A DNA stretch of 64,000 nt from Isoetes taiwanensis (GCA_021234155.1 JAJEKV010000073.1:5492001-5556000); one strand, 5' to 3'. Counted from the first letter of the stretch, positions 33,628 to 43,715 are shown. Notes: a model not told the origin generated them from the letters alone. Program-made: numbers and translations.

Positions 33628-33959
33628 TGTTACGCACTAGCACTTCTAGTGATAATTAACACACCAAAAGGGCGGATCCTTCAAGCAAATCTTTATCTAA
33701 TGGGCCCCAACCTTCTAGGCTTTATCCCATACCCCATAAACCATATCAATTCCTCCCCCTTCTCGAGATGCTTGCCCTCAAGCATGTGGAACACACCAAT
33801 GTTGCCACGAGGAATTGAACCTTGGCTCTGATACCAAACATTACGCACTAAGCCCCTTAGTGCTAACCAACACACCAAACGGCCGGATCCTTCAAGGAAA
33901 TCTTTATCCAATGGGCTACAACCTTCCAAGCTTTATCCCATACCCCATAAACCATATCA
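33628..33959 (-). mobile_element. TRIM element, complete, 332 bp, TSD TTTTT (A)
   Basis: 121-bp LTRs at 33628-33748 and 33839-33959 read TGATATGGTTTATGGGG... to ...AGTGCGTAACA on the minus strand. The 90-bp interior holds the primer-binding site TGGTATCAGAGC at 33825-33836 and a purine tract (AAGGGGGAGGAA on the minus strand) touching the 3' LTR. TTTTT flanks both ends (33623-33627 and 33960-33964). It has no coding capacity, as expected for a terminal-repeat retrotransposon in miniature. Confidence 0.9.
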
Positions 33960-34029
33960 TTTTTCCACAACTGCAATCCAAACCCTAAGAAAATGCTCCC
34001 TTTTTGGACGTCCAACCTGCTAGAACTAA

Positions 34030-34041
34030 GCTCTGATACCA
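34030..34041 (-). promoter_or_regulatory. Primer-binding-site-like motif of another LTR leader (A)
   Basis: The minus strand reads TGGTATCAGAGC after CTGCATG. The TRIM lies about 70 bp further into this leader. No partner LTR was identified. In copy B the motif has lost one base. Confidence 0.6.
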
Positions 34042-34204
34042 CATGCAGGAAAAGCAGAGAGAGAGAGAGCACAACAAAGAGCAGAAGATAAGGCATAGAA
34101 ATCTCTTATTTTTCTAAGGACGTTCTGGTCCTTATACACATATAAGTTTAAGTTTAGAGAAAAACTTTAATTACCAAACCAATAGATAGATAGATAGATA
34201 GTAG

Positions 34205-34266
34205 TTTTAACGTCACGCCACTAGGCAGCATCCAACTGGACGCCACTAGGCAGCATCCAACTGGAC
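34205..34266. repeat. Two-copy ~26-bp tandem repeat after a (GATA)n run (A)
   Basis: CGCCACTAGGCAGCATCCAA CTGGA occurs twice, next to GATAGATAGATAGATAG at about 34184-34201. The truncated Copia polymerase begins immediately to the right. Confidence 0.85.
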
Positions 34267-34319
34267 ATGTGACCACACAAAATTCATCAGTCTCACTATT
34301 ATGAATTATTCTAGCACTT

Positions 34320-36200
34320 CACATTAACTCCAGATCTATGATTAGAAAAGTTTGCTTGAGTAACTTCTTAGTCTGCTGAACATGCTGAATAAGACTGAGT
34401 ATATCTCCTGTCATAACCATGTCATCAACATAAAACACAATTATCTATTTTGAAATATAGGGTACACTCTGCCCTTGATCTTTGGTAACCAAGTTGGAGA
34501 AGAAAGGCATTTATTTTCTAATGCTGCAGCCTGCTTGAAGCCATACAAGCTCTTCTTAGGCCTACACACAAAGGTTGGATGACTATGATTTTTAACTGCT
34601 CTTAAAGCGTCCAATTTTAGAACAGGAGCAAAGACATCATTATAATCAATCCCTTCTTGTTGAGTAAAGTCTTTTGCACCTAACCTCGCCTTGTGCTTAG
34701 AGACAGTACCATCAGAATGGTATTTTGTCCTAGAAACCCATTTAGGACCAACAATTTTCTCAATAGAAGTTAGACCCAAAGCTGGAAAGGTTCTGATCGA
34801 GCAAAATGTCAGGGGAAAGATCATCTGAATGACCAAAAATGTGTCTTCAGATTCAAAAATTTGGTAGGATCCCTATTAGAAATGTAGGCTTATGTTTGCT
34901 TATGTTTGAACAATGCTACCATGTGCAAGATCCATCAAGGTCCTATTCTTGTGTTCTGAAACACCATTTTGAGAACGAACATGAGACACTATAAGCTCTC
35001 TATGAATATCCTTTGTGTTGAGATATTTTTTTAATTCTGCTGATAAGTATTTCCAGCATTATCTGTCCTTAGAGCTCGGATGGACGTAGAACATTTGGTC
35101 TCAACTGAAGCACTGAAAGTTTTGAATTTGATAAAGACTTGAAACTTCAACTCAAGAGGATATACCCAAGCAAACCTAATCATCTACGAAAACCAAGAAA
35201 TACCTCCAACAAGAGACTCAATTGGCACGTGGCAAATATTTGAATAGACAATTTTTTGTCATCAGTTTCTTTGTCTGAGCATAATTACCTTGGTGCAAAT
35301 AATTTCCTCGCCCTCTTCTTCCACCACGAGCCCTTCCATGCTTCCATGCTGACAATTCCAATCATTTCCTCAATTCCTTTGGCTAGACAATTGATCTTCA
35401 GAATTCCTAGAAGATGCATTCCTTGTTTCTGGATCCTCAGCATTCAAGGAGTGCTTGCATAACTTTCGCGATTTCTACCTTCGTGTTGGGAGCTTGATGA
35501 ATGCTATAAGTAAAGTTCCGATGGGATCCAAAGTTCTGCCTTCCTCTCCTACCATGACCTCTAGATTGTTGCTGGTTTCTCGCAAACATGATATCTTCCT
35601 GTTGCAACAATGCAGAAGACACATCCACAAAGGTTGGCGCATGTGCATCTCGCTTTGTTTTTGTAGGAATCAAGAAAGACATCATGTTCCTTTGCCCATG
35701 TAAAACATGTAATAGCTCCTCCTCCTCTGTTGGTGAATCCCCAATGGCTGACAACTGGCTTTTGACGCCTTCAAGTTCTGCCAGGAAATTAGTGAGATTT
35801 TCAAAGTCGCTCATTTTTTTCGAGCATTGCCCTGTGAGTCATTGACAGTTTCATCCAGGCTTTTCAATTTCTCCCAAGCTGACCGGAATGATTTCTCTAT
35901 CATAAATTTTTTGAAAAAAGCCAATGCCAAACAATCTTTCAGATCCCATTCTTTTGTTTTTGATTCTCTGGCTAGACATTTCAGGTGCTTTTCCAGGTGC
36001 TTTTCAACTGATCAAAAAGGGATGTATGCTTCCTCAATATCACTGTGTGGTCTCTGCCTCCAGTCATGGGAGTTCACCACTCATATAATCCCATACAACT
36101 TTCACCTCCAGCATTGGCTCCATCAAATTCTTCCAAAATTATGATTCTTGCCATTAAAAATGTATTCGTCTTGGAAAAGGATCTTCTCCAGCGAACTCTC
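34320..36200 (-). pseudogene. Copia gag-integrase-RT relic, truncated in RT (A)
   Basis: From right to left: gag N-terminus near 36200-36080 (IFNGKNH...WKNL-type), gag body at 35990-35437 (FENLTNFLAELEGVKSQL, HVL...FLDSY-type and SRGHGRRGRQNFGS), integrase core near 35200-34900 (DDYTRFAWVYPL, KCSTSIRALRTDNAG) and RT fingers/palm at 34836-34441 (GPKWVSRTKYHSDGTVSKHK, DYNDVFAPVLKLDALR, KKSLYGFKQA). The catalytic YVDDMV lies just downstream near 34430. RNase H is missing: the relic stops at the 26-bp tandem repeat. Frame shifts are numerous. In copy B the gag is longer and open (52207-51662). Confidence 0.85.
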
Positions 36201-36299
36201 CCTGATTGATTAAAAAATTCCACAAACTAATACACTCTGTCTATGCTACTGCATGAATTTCTGGAGCGTCCAACTAAGTATGAATTTTTTAGACAATTA

Positions 36300-36960
36300 C
36301 CAATTTGTTAGGCCAACAAACTACGAGCTAGATTACCATCAGCCATCTTTACCACAGTATGATCATGTGGTTTAATATCCTTGAGAACCTCTGGTTTTCC
36401 TCTTGAGATGACCGAGTCTCAAGCCAAGTGTCTCCCCCCTCCTGTTCCTATGCAGCACTCTTTAAGAAATGTCTCTCTCTTTTGCTATAGACTTGGCCAG
36501 ATTACCATCAGCTATCTTTACCACAGCTATCTTTACCACAGTATGATCATGTGGTTTAATATTCTTGACAACCTCTGGTTTTCCTGCAAGATGATTTTTA
36601 GCACCCGAGTCTAGAAGCCAAGTGTCTCCAGTTCCTATGCAGCAATCTTTAAGAATTGTGTCTCCAGCTCATCCGTTGAAATATGAGAGATTTGGACACT
36701 AATTTCTTGCTTTGGAACGTGCTTATCTGCTTGACCTTTCTGCAATAGAGCAAGATCTTTTTGCATCTTTCTACATTTCCTTTAAATATTCTTGTCTTGC
36801 CATAATATCAACATGTGAATAGAGCTTTTCAGGAGGCTGGGACGAAAAATGAGTTTTGGGATAGTGAGCTGTTTCAGTCTGATCAAACCTTTTGATGTCT
36901 GCATCAAATAACCTCTGCTGTAGCTTGTAGCTGTGGAAAGGAAATCTTGATTTTGATCAT
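36300..36960 (-). pseudogene. Copia protease/gag-knuckle fragment with internal duplication (A)
   Basis: The minus strand reads DTWLLDSGAKNHLAGKPEVV with LKIIL... pieces, the Copia protease signature around D-S-G, near 36640-36530; a second degraded copy lies at about 36430-36330. Upstream (36760-36670) is the end of gag with a CKKILLY-type knuckle remnant. The ~170-bp direct duplication (GATTACCATCAGC...GGTTTTCC twice) is shared by copy B. It lies on the wrong side of gag for one intact element, so it is a rearranged or separate fragment. Confidence 0.7.
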
Positions 36961-37113
36961 CTTGAAATGGTCTACAATATGCAATACCTCTCTACTTCCC
37001 TTATCCGAGAAGCTATAAGCAAATTTTGCTGGCGTTGGCGCCTGGCGCCGATTTTCTAGGCGCTGACCTAAATTGCCGCATGACCTAATTCCAAAACTAT
37101 CCGGATTGAACCC

Positions 37114-38363
37114 ATGGATACTCCCTTGAAACCCTATTTGGTTGCTCCAGATTTGGAAAAGGCCAATTATAGCCCTTTTACTGGTCCAGAACTGACACTT
37201 TCGGCAGGGGATTGGAGCAATTTGCAGAAATGGATGGAATTTTTGAGATGCAAATTATTGATCTCTCCAAAAGGGCGTAACTTTGATATCCTCCAACAGA
37301 CAGTAGCAAGCATGATTCCAATGGATTGAGGCCCCTGGGAGAAGTCATGGAAGCAAGAATCTAACGAGGCCAACCTGGGTGAATTGGAAAATATTAAATC
37401 TGAAATTGCAGTAATAAGGAAGTTGCCTTCAATTGAAGGATTAAAACAGATTGAGTTGGAGCTCCACTCCCATCAAAAGAAACTTCTAGATGGGTTGATA
37501 TTGTCAAAAAGCCAGCAAAGGAGACAATCAATGCCACATTAGAGGAGGAAATGAAAAGATCTTTGAAAGCACGCAATGCCAGAGTCCTTGGGCTTGACAT
37601 GGCCGCCGATCCCCTCGATGCTGCAATTGAGTTTGTGACTAATACTTTAGGCATCTCCGATCATAAAATTGAAGCTATATGGAGTGTAAACAAAGGCAAC
37701 CCAAGAGGAGAGCCTTTAATTATTAAGTTTAAGACCTTGGAAGATAGATTGAATACCCTCAAGAATAGGAGAAAACTTGCAACAGTTCCCAAAGTCTTCA
37801 TGGATGACTTCACTCCAATGCAGGTTGAGCACAAAAAGAGATGTCTGCAAGAGGTTGCAGAGGCTCGAAAAGATCCAACCAAATGGGCTGTCTATAAGAT
37901 GGCCGAATCATCATCCGCAGCAAGATCCACAAATTTGACAAAGATAGAGATATTATCTCAGATGTGTCGGGTTACACTTGGGACTCAGTCTACAAAAGCA
38001 AGAAGAAAGGTAAACGGGATCAGGAGGGGTAGCAGCCCTTTACAAATCAGAATTATCAGGTTTCATTTCCATAGTGAAAAAGGATGAAGCAGCAAGGTTT
38101 TTGTGGGTCAAGATAAGAACCTCTCCAGGAGATTACATATATATATATTGCTGCCTGCTACTTCCCCCTCAAAATTCTGATTAGGCTGATGTGGATACCC
38201 AAGAAGCCGCCTCTCTCCATACATGGCTTTATTTGATGATATCACTGAATTCGAGAAGCAAGGCAAATTCCTGCTCATGGGTGATTTTAATGCGAGAACA
38301 GCGGATGCCCAAGTTAAATTGGTGGATTTTGAAGGTGATCCTGTCTTACTACCATCCTCATCT
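37114..38363 (+). pseudogene. LINE ORF1 and endonuclease N-terminal part (A)
   Basis: ORF1 starts at ATG 37114, with a coiled-coil-like middle (ELENIKSEIAVIRKLPSIEG). After a frame shift near 37500 (shared with copy B) comes the RRM/C-terminal type region RNARVLGLDMAADPLDA, IEAIWSVNKGNPRGEPLI, FKTLEDRLNTLKNRR. From about 37915, in another frame, an APE-type endonuclease begins abruptly (KIHKFDKDRDIIS...SGYTWDSVYKSK, GGVAALYKSELSG), suggesting a deletion joining ORF1 to the middle of the endonuclease. MALFDDITEF and FLLMGDFNARTAD near 38220-38300 are the central endonuclease motifs. A 4.1-kb Copia interrupts it at 38368. Confidence 0.85.
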
Positions 38364-38368
38364 CCTGC

Positions 38369-38655
38369 TGTGGAGTGGAGAAGATGATCTGAACAGCAAA
38401 ACACTATGGAGAGAAGAGGAGACGCACCAAGTAACAAAGGAGAAGCAGGAAACTTATGTATTACCCTAACTCATAAGGTGTACATATATATATGTGCCAC
38501 GTCCTCATGTTGGGTGGCAAATAGGGAAAAAAGGTAAAGAATGAGGGCCCCATGGGCTAATATAAAATGTCCCATGGGGTACAACGTTAAGTTACAACGT
38601 TAAGTTACAATAACTTAACATGTCCAAATACATATCACATTATACTATTCTAACA
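38369..38655 (-). repeat. 3' LTR of Copia derivative (A)
   Basis: 287 bp, containing (AT)n and two ACAACGTTAAGTT repeats. It matches 42238-42515 and the copy B LTRs. Confidence 0.92.
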
Positions 38656-38662
38656 CTCCCCC

Positions 38663-40576
38663 TTAATGTGATATTCCAGACTCCTCTTTCCTCACGCCAA
38701 GAGCCAACCTGAAATCTTCAAACTTGGCTTTTCCCAATGGTTTTGTAAAAATATCTGCAATCTGATCTTCTGACCTGCAGTATTGGATATCAATTTCCCC
38801 ATTCTCAACTTTTTCTCGTACAAAATGGTAGGTCGTCTCAATGTGCTTAGTTCTGCCATGAAAAACAGGATTGTTTGCAATGCGTATGCTGCTCATATTA
38901 TCAGTGAATATGCAAGTGGGTCTGCTGTCGTGAATCCCAATTTCTTCCATGAATTTTTGAATCCAAACGGATTCACATGCTGCAATGCTACAACCTTTAT
39001 ATTCTGCTTCAGCAGTGCTAATTGCAACAGTGCTTTGTCTCTTACTTTTCCAAGTTACAGCACCATTTCCAATTGAGAATGCATAACCACTTGTGGATCT
39101 TCTCGTGTCCACACAACCAGCCATATCAGAGTCTGTGTATCCAACTACATCAAGCTGACTATTTGGTTCATACAAGATACCAAAATCATGTGTTCCCTTG
39201 ATGTATCTCAGCACTCTCTTAGCAGCAATCCAATGTGTTTGAGTAGGATTAGCCAAAAATCTACTCAATACTCCTACCGCAAATGATATATCAGGTCTGG
39301 TCACAGTGAGATAATTCAAGCTTCCTACTAATGCCCTGTAGAGTGTTGCATCGAATGATTTTGCACCTTTCTCATGAGCTGAAAGTTTAATGCCAACCTC
39401 CATTGGCGTAGAAGCTGGTTTAGCAGTCTCCATGTGAAATTTCCTTAGTAAATCTGCTGCATACTTTTTTTGACAGATAAAAATTCCATTGGCAGCCTTC
39501 TGCACTTCAATGCCCAAGAAGTAGTGTAACTCTCCAAGATTTGTCATATCAAAGAACTCTCCAAACTGTTTTATCTCATGCTGAATCAACTTGAGAGAAC
39601 TGCCCGTGACAATGAGATCATCTACATATACTACGATCAAAATAATGTCATCACCATCATGCTTAATATAGAGGCTAGAATTTGCACTGCTCCTTACAAA
39701 GTTTTTGCTCAATAAGTAACTATCAAGTTTGGAATACCAAGCCCGAGATGACTGTTTTAGCCCATATAATGCTTTGTTCAGTTTGCAAACAAAATCGTTA
39801 CCTTCATGCTTGTATCCGGGGGGTTGCTCCAAATAGACCAACTCCTTGAGCTCTCCGTTCAAGAAGGCGCTTTTCACATCAAGTTGATACAACTTCCATC
39901 CAAATTGAGCTGCAAGCGATATGGATAACCTCACTGTTTCCATTTTGGCTACCGGAGCATAGGTGTCTAAGTAATCTTCCCCTTCTCTTTGAGCAAAACC
40001 TTTTGCCACCAGCCAGGCTTTGTGCCTTTGAACAGTCCCATCTGCGTTATACTTTAGCTTATAGACCCATTTGCATCCAATGACATTTCTATCCTTTGGT
40101 CTTGGTACCAATTCCCATGTATTGTTGACTAGTATGGATTTGTACTCCTCATCCATTGCATCCTTCCATTCCTTAGAATGCCTAGCATCTTCAAACGAAA
40201 TGGGTTCATAAATATTGGCAAAATTACATTGATGAGCTGCTGCACTTGTTTCGGACTCAATATTGCCTTGACTTCTTGTGAATGGTCTTTGTGCCCAAGG
40301 TGCCACATTGGTACTAGGGGCTGATTTTGCATTCAGCTGAGTTGCATCAGACTTTGCCGTTGGCTTTTCACCAATATCTTCTTTTGCCACTTCTTTACCA
40401 GCTCTTCTTTCATAGGTAAGCACTTTATCGGCCAAACTCTTGGTTGACATTGAGTATAACAGGCCTGTTTTGATCTGATCCTTCATCTTGTTGCCACTTA
40501 AGTGGAAATTCAAATATTTCCTCCTCTTGCTCTTGCTGATCAGTGACTGATATTGGACCTGCACTGTTCTCATCAA
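38663..40576 (-). CDS. Copia reverse transcriptase-RNase H, intact 637-codon frame (A)
   Basis: The frame contains the RVT_2 domain: WKDAMDEEYKSILVNNTWEL, GCKWVYKLKYNADGTVQRHK, YAPVAKMETVRLSISLAAQF, LDVKSAFLNGEL and KALYGLKQSSRAWYSKLD. The catalytic YVDDLIV follows near 39620-39600, then GELHYFLGIEVQ. RNase H follows: GYTDSDMAGCVDTRRSTSGY, STAEAEY and FTDNMSSIRIANNPVF, ending at LGVRKEESGISH. It polymerises and degrades element RNA in virus-like particles. The first ~55 residues are out of register with the overlapping integrase-tail frame (40838-40425), so a frame shift lies near 40430-40570. In copy B this frame is broken in several places. Confidence 0.92.
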   Translation of the reverse strand: MMRTVQVQYQSLISKSKRRKYLNFHLSGNKMKDQIKTGLLYSMSTKSLADKVLTYERRAGKEVAKEDIGEKPTAKSDATQLNAKSAPSTNVAPWAQRPFTRSQGNIESETSAAAHQCNFANIYEPISFEDARHSKEWKDAMDEEYKSILVNNTWELVPRPKDRNVIGCKWVYKLKYNADGTVQRHKAWLVAKGFAQREGEDYLDTYAPVAKMETVRLSISLAAQFGWKLYQLDVKSAFLNGELKELVYLEQPPGYKHEGNDFVCKLNKALYGLKQSSRAWYSKLDSYLLSKNFVRSSANSSLYIKHDGDDIILIVVYVDDLIVTGSSLKLIQHEIKQFGEFFDMTNLGELHYFLGIEVQKAANGIFICQKKYAADLLRKFHMETAKPASTPMEVGIKLSAHEKGAKSFDATLYRALVGSLNYLTVTRPDISFAVGVLSRFLANPTQTHWIAAKRVLRYIKGTHDFGILYEPNSQLDVVGYTDSDMAGCVDTRRSTSGYAFSIGNGAVTWKSKRQSTVAISTAEAEYKGCSIAACESVWIQKFMEEIGIHDSRPTCIFTDNMSSIRIANNPVFHGRTKHIETTYHFVREKVENGEIDIQYCRSEDQIADIFTKPLGKAKFEDFRLALGVRKEESGISH

Positions 40577-40838
40577 ATGTCACGTCACGCGAGACAATTA
40601 TTTTCTGCTTATCAGGATCCCATAGTCTATAAGCCTTAGCCCTCAAACTATAGCCAAGCATGGTACAAACTCTTGCTTTATCATCAAATTTCTTCCTGCC
40701 ATCCTCCTTAAAGACACGCGCATAAGCTTTACATCCAAATACATGCAAATGATTCACACCTGGCTTTCTTTTGTAATAAACCTCATGTGGAGTCTTCCCA
40801 TCTAAAATTCTTGTCCCCGCTCTATTCAGCAAATACAC
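40425..40838 (-). pseudogene. Copia integrase C-terminal region, fused after a deletion (A)
   Basis: Reads TRILDGKTPHEVYYKRKPGV, HLHVFGCKAYARVF and the DDKARVCTMLGYS region, the part between the integrase core and the RT in Copia. The preceding sequence is a tandem of GTGAGTACTGCA units (about 40838-40920), and the integrase core and protease are missing. The frame runs into a stop near 40425 while the RT frame is open one register away. Confidence 0.85.
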
Positions 40839-40870
40839 TGCAGTGAGTACTGCAGTGAGTACTGCACCTA

Positions 40871-41923
40871 TCAGACTTGTATCTTACAGTGAGTACTGCA
40901 CCTATCAGACTTGTATCTTACATGATCGACTTCATCTACGAACATGGCAAAATCTTGTGCAGTTGTAGAGGTTTTCTCCCTTGAGCTTGACGACGACCCT
41001 TCTTCAAGGTAATGCGACTCCTTTTCAAGTTTCATTTTCAATATGCTTCTTTTTAAAGGGCAATCATTCACCATATGGCCAACTTCATCACAACAATAGC
41101 ATCTGATATTTTTGTTGGAGTATGAACTCCAACGTTCGCCTCTCCCTCTACCTCTATTTGTACGGCCTCTTTCATGGCCTCTTCCTCGTTGAGGTTCTCC
41201 TCGTTCTCTTCGTTGAGACTGATGAGATTGAGAATCAGTCTTGGCAGTACCTTCTTCTTGGTGTTGGAAATCTCTTCGATTTCCTCGACCCCTACTCCCC
41301 CTACTTCTTGATTGGCTGAAATTTCTCCTTGATTGGCTGAAATTAACTTGCTCCGTTTGTTCCAAGATTTGTGATCTCAAAACTTTCTGCTGCAGGGCTG
41401 CTGCAAGCTCTTCGAAACTAGGCTCATTCTCCCGTGCTTGAAAAGCATCAAGAAAGTGCTCATATTCAGGTGCTCCCTGATATATGGCATTTAGTAGCTC
41501 ATCTTCTTCAACTTCAACTCCGATAGAAGCCAATTGTGCGGCGATTTCTGTGATCTTCGCAATGAAGTCACTAACATCTTTACATTCTCTTAACTTTAGA
41601 CTGTTAAGCTGATTTCTTAACAGCTGCTTCCTTGTATGATTCTTTGTCTCATATATTTGTTGAAATCTGCGCCAAGCTTCACTAGCACTTTTCACGCCAA
41701 GTATGTGCCTTTGCATGGAATCATCCACTGCAAGTTTGATGAGCAGCAGAGCCTTTTTGTTCAACTCCTCCCATTTGTCATCTTCATTTTGGTCTTCACC
41801 AGCTACTACATCCCAAACTCCAGCAAGATCAAGTACCAAAGTCATCTTCTCCTTCCAAATAGAGTAGTTCTTACCTTTAAGCAAGAACTTTTCATTCATG
41901 AACACCTTTTCCAGGCTGTCCAT
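40871..41923 (-). CDS. Copia gag, 350 codons (A)
   Basis: Starts MDSLEKVFMNEKFLLKGKNY with SIWKEKMTLVLDLAGVWDVV, the Copia gag N-terminus, followed by the UBN2-type capsid body (LLIKLAVDDSMQRHILGVKS, LKLRECKDVSDFIAKITEIA). An Arg/Gly-rich stretch (RGRGHERGRTNRGRGRG-like) and one zinc knuckle (CYCCDEVGHMVNDC) follow. It forms the virus-like particle. The end (DHVRYKSDRCSTHC) runs into a tandem repeat where the protease should begin. Confidence 0.92.
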   Translation of the reverse strand: MDSLEKVFMNEKFLLKGKNYSIWKEKMTLVLDLAGVWDVVAGEDQNEDDKWEELNKKALLLIKLAVDDSMQRHILGVKSASEAWRRFQQIYETKNHTRKQLLRNQLNSLKLRECKDVSDFIAKITEIAAQLASIGVEVEEDELLNAIYQGAPEYEHFLDAFQARENEPSFEELAAALQQKVLRSQILEQTEQVNFSQSRRNFSQSRSRGSRGRGNRRDFQHQEEGTAKTDSQSHQSQRRERGEPQRGRGHERGRTNRGRGRGERWSSYSNKNIRCYCCDEVGHMVNDCPLKRSILKMKLEKESHYLEEGSSSSSREKTSTTAQDFAMFVDEVDHVRYKSDRCSTHCKIQV

Positions 41924-42223
41924 TGTAAAAACACAAGCCTCTTCTAATCAAAAGCCACAAATCTGCAAACCCCTACTCTATTTTCAACATGCAAGGCAAT
42001 ATACAGTTGCCAAAAAGAAATCTTTCAGATTTTGCACTCAAGGGCTGCTTTTAGCTTGGTTAATGCTGCATGCAACTCTCATAACAGAAGAATACTTAGA
42101 ATGCTTCTCTCTAGGCTCAAACAGAAGTTAGGGTTAAATCTGCTCTGTTTTTCACAAGGCAGAAAAACCTTCTCAAAGTACTTCCTCTCCTACACAGAAC
42201 GAAGCTCCCAAGGATGGAACACC

Positions 42224-42235
42224 GCTCTGATACCA
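42224..42235 (-). promoter_or_regulatory. Primer-binding site of Copia derivative (A)
   Basis: The minus strand reads TGGTATCAGAGC, two bases after the 5' LTR. Confidence 0.92.
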
Positions 42236-42237
42236 AA

Positions 42238-42515
42238 TGTGGATCTGAACAGCAAAACACTATGGAGAGAAGAGGGAGCGCACCAAGTAACAAAAGGAGA
42301 AGGTATGTTCTATGTATTACCTAACTCATAAGGTGTACATATATATATGTGCCACGTCCTCATGTTGGGTGGCAAATAGGGAAAAAGGTAAAGAATGAGG
42401 GCCCATGTGAAACAATATAAAATGTCCATGGGTACAATCAGCGTTATTGATTACTAACGTTAAGTTACAATAACTTAACATGTCCAAATACATATCACAT
42501 TATACTATTCCAACA
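42238..42515 (-). repeat. 5' LTR of Copia derivative (A)
   Basis: Matches the 3' LTR. Its inner end abuts the primer-binding site and its outer end the CCTGC duplication. Confidence 0.92.
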
Positions 42516-43498
42516 CCTGCTGAAACTCATACTTATAAAAAGTCAGCTGATGGTAATCTGGAGATTACTAGGCATAGGCACTTCCTTTTTGGAATTTGGA
42601 CAGATGCATAATCTTGTCATTTACAATGGGATGCAACATTGGCTGGGTTCATCCAACTATACTCAGAATCCTCAAAGCCACAGCATAGTGTATTGGATTA
42701 TCTGATGGGGTCTCCAGCCTTGGCAAAAGGAGATTGAGAAGTTTTCAGTTCCACCTCAACCACCCACGGGGACCATTCTCTTCTCCTCTTTTGCGTGTTT
42801 TGGGTTGGTTGGACACAAGCTTGCCCCAAGAACCACCCTACTTCGCTTTGAGTTTGACCACTCTCTTGATCTCATCTATAATCTTGAGCTTGATACGCAT
42901 TGAGGGACATCCATATCTTTCAAAATGTGGAAGAAAAGGCCACGATGCTCACATCTGCCGCCCATCAAGCCTGCATAAACACTTTCCCCCACACAAGCTT
43001 TGCTCCTTCCGTAAACGCATTGCATATGCCCCAAAACACTTGGTATGACGAAGAATGCAAAAATCTTCAAGCAGCTCAAGGAAAGTTGGCAGCCTGCTCT
43101 TCTACAGCTATTCGACTAAGAAAGCATATAAAAGCTGATCCGCATGAAAAAAACAGAATATATAAAGTAGTTGAGGGAAGACATGCTTAGCATGATGTAC
43201 TGTAATAAATCTGCTAAATTTTGGCAGTAAGAAATCTGATCTGCCCCTTAAGGCCAAAAAGTGTGGATCACTTATGCTCGAACACTCCTAGATCTGGGAA
43301 AAGCAGATTTGCTTGATATTGGATTGCATCTCGCTACAAAGCAAATTGAACACTGGAAAAGCAAAAGATTGTGACGATCTGCAGTTTGAATTTCTGATCC
43401 ATGAAATGGATACCCTTTTGCCCATTGTGGCAGATTTATTCAATGAGATAATATGCTCCGGCTTTTCCCAGCATGGACCATTAATATCATCAAGCCAA
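42516..43498 (+). pseudogene. LINE endonuclease end, linker and RT start, cut by the duplication junction (A)
   Basis: Continues the endonuclease after the Copia insertion (FGQMHNLVIYNGMQHWLGSS near 42600, VLDYLMGSP-type near 42690), then the linker (HIFQNVEEKATMLTSA, WYDEECKNL). The RT start (LQFEFLIHEMDTL) ends at about 43498, where the tandem duplication returns to the start of the unit. Many frame shifts. Confidence 0.85.
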
Positions 43499-43715
43499 GC
43501 AATACGTGTGGAAGTCTGTTGCTAAATTAGTGTCTTAAGTTCATGGGGAGGATATTATGACAAGTGGCTATTGATGGATTTAATCAACTAGAGAAACAAG
43601 GAGAGAAGATGAAAACCAGAATCTCATGATTATTTAAACTCATGACCGAATAGAAAACATAGAAAACGTCACCTATAAATGGTAAATATATCAGCTCTAG
43701 TGCCACTTGTCCTAA

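Larger units (their letters stand above)
38369..42515 (-). mobile_element. Copia LTR retrotransposon deletion derivative, 4.1 kb, TSD CCTGC (A)
   Basis: LTRs at 38369-38655 and 42238-42515 begin TGTTAGAATAGTATAATGTG and end ...GATCCACA on the minus strand. The primer-binding site TGGTATCAGAGC is at 42224-42235 and the purine tract AAGGGGGAG abuts the 3' LTR. CCTGC flanks both ends (38364-38368 and 42516-42520). Internal order is gag (41923-40871), integrase C-terminal part, then RT-RNase H (40576-38663). The protease and integrase catalytic core are absent, so the element is non-autonomous. The left LTR has a 13-bp local insertion near its outer end. Confidence 0.95.
27261..43498. repeat. 16.2-kb tandem duplication, copy A
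   Basis: Begins GTGGAAGTCTGTTGCTAAAT and ends ...ATCATCAAGCCAA. The whole segment is repeated in the same order and orientation at 43508-59701. It is separated from copy B by the 9-bp filler GCAATACGT. Copy A ends inside a LINE reverse transcriptase whose remainder follows only copy B. It contains two LTR elements with target duplications, a TRIM and Copia and LINE pseudogenes, all shared with copy B. Confidence 0.95.

Noticed and set aside
41122-41441. Plus-strand ORFs opposite the Copia gag (also 55099-55517, 57322-57519)
   Set aside because: Antisense shadows of the Arg/Gly-rich gag and of RNase H coding sequence.
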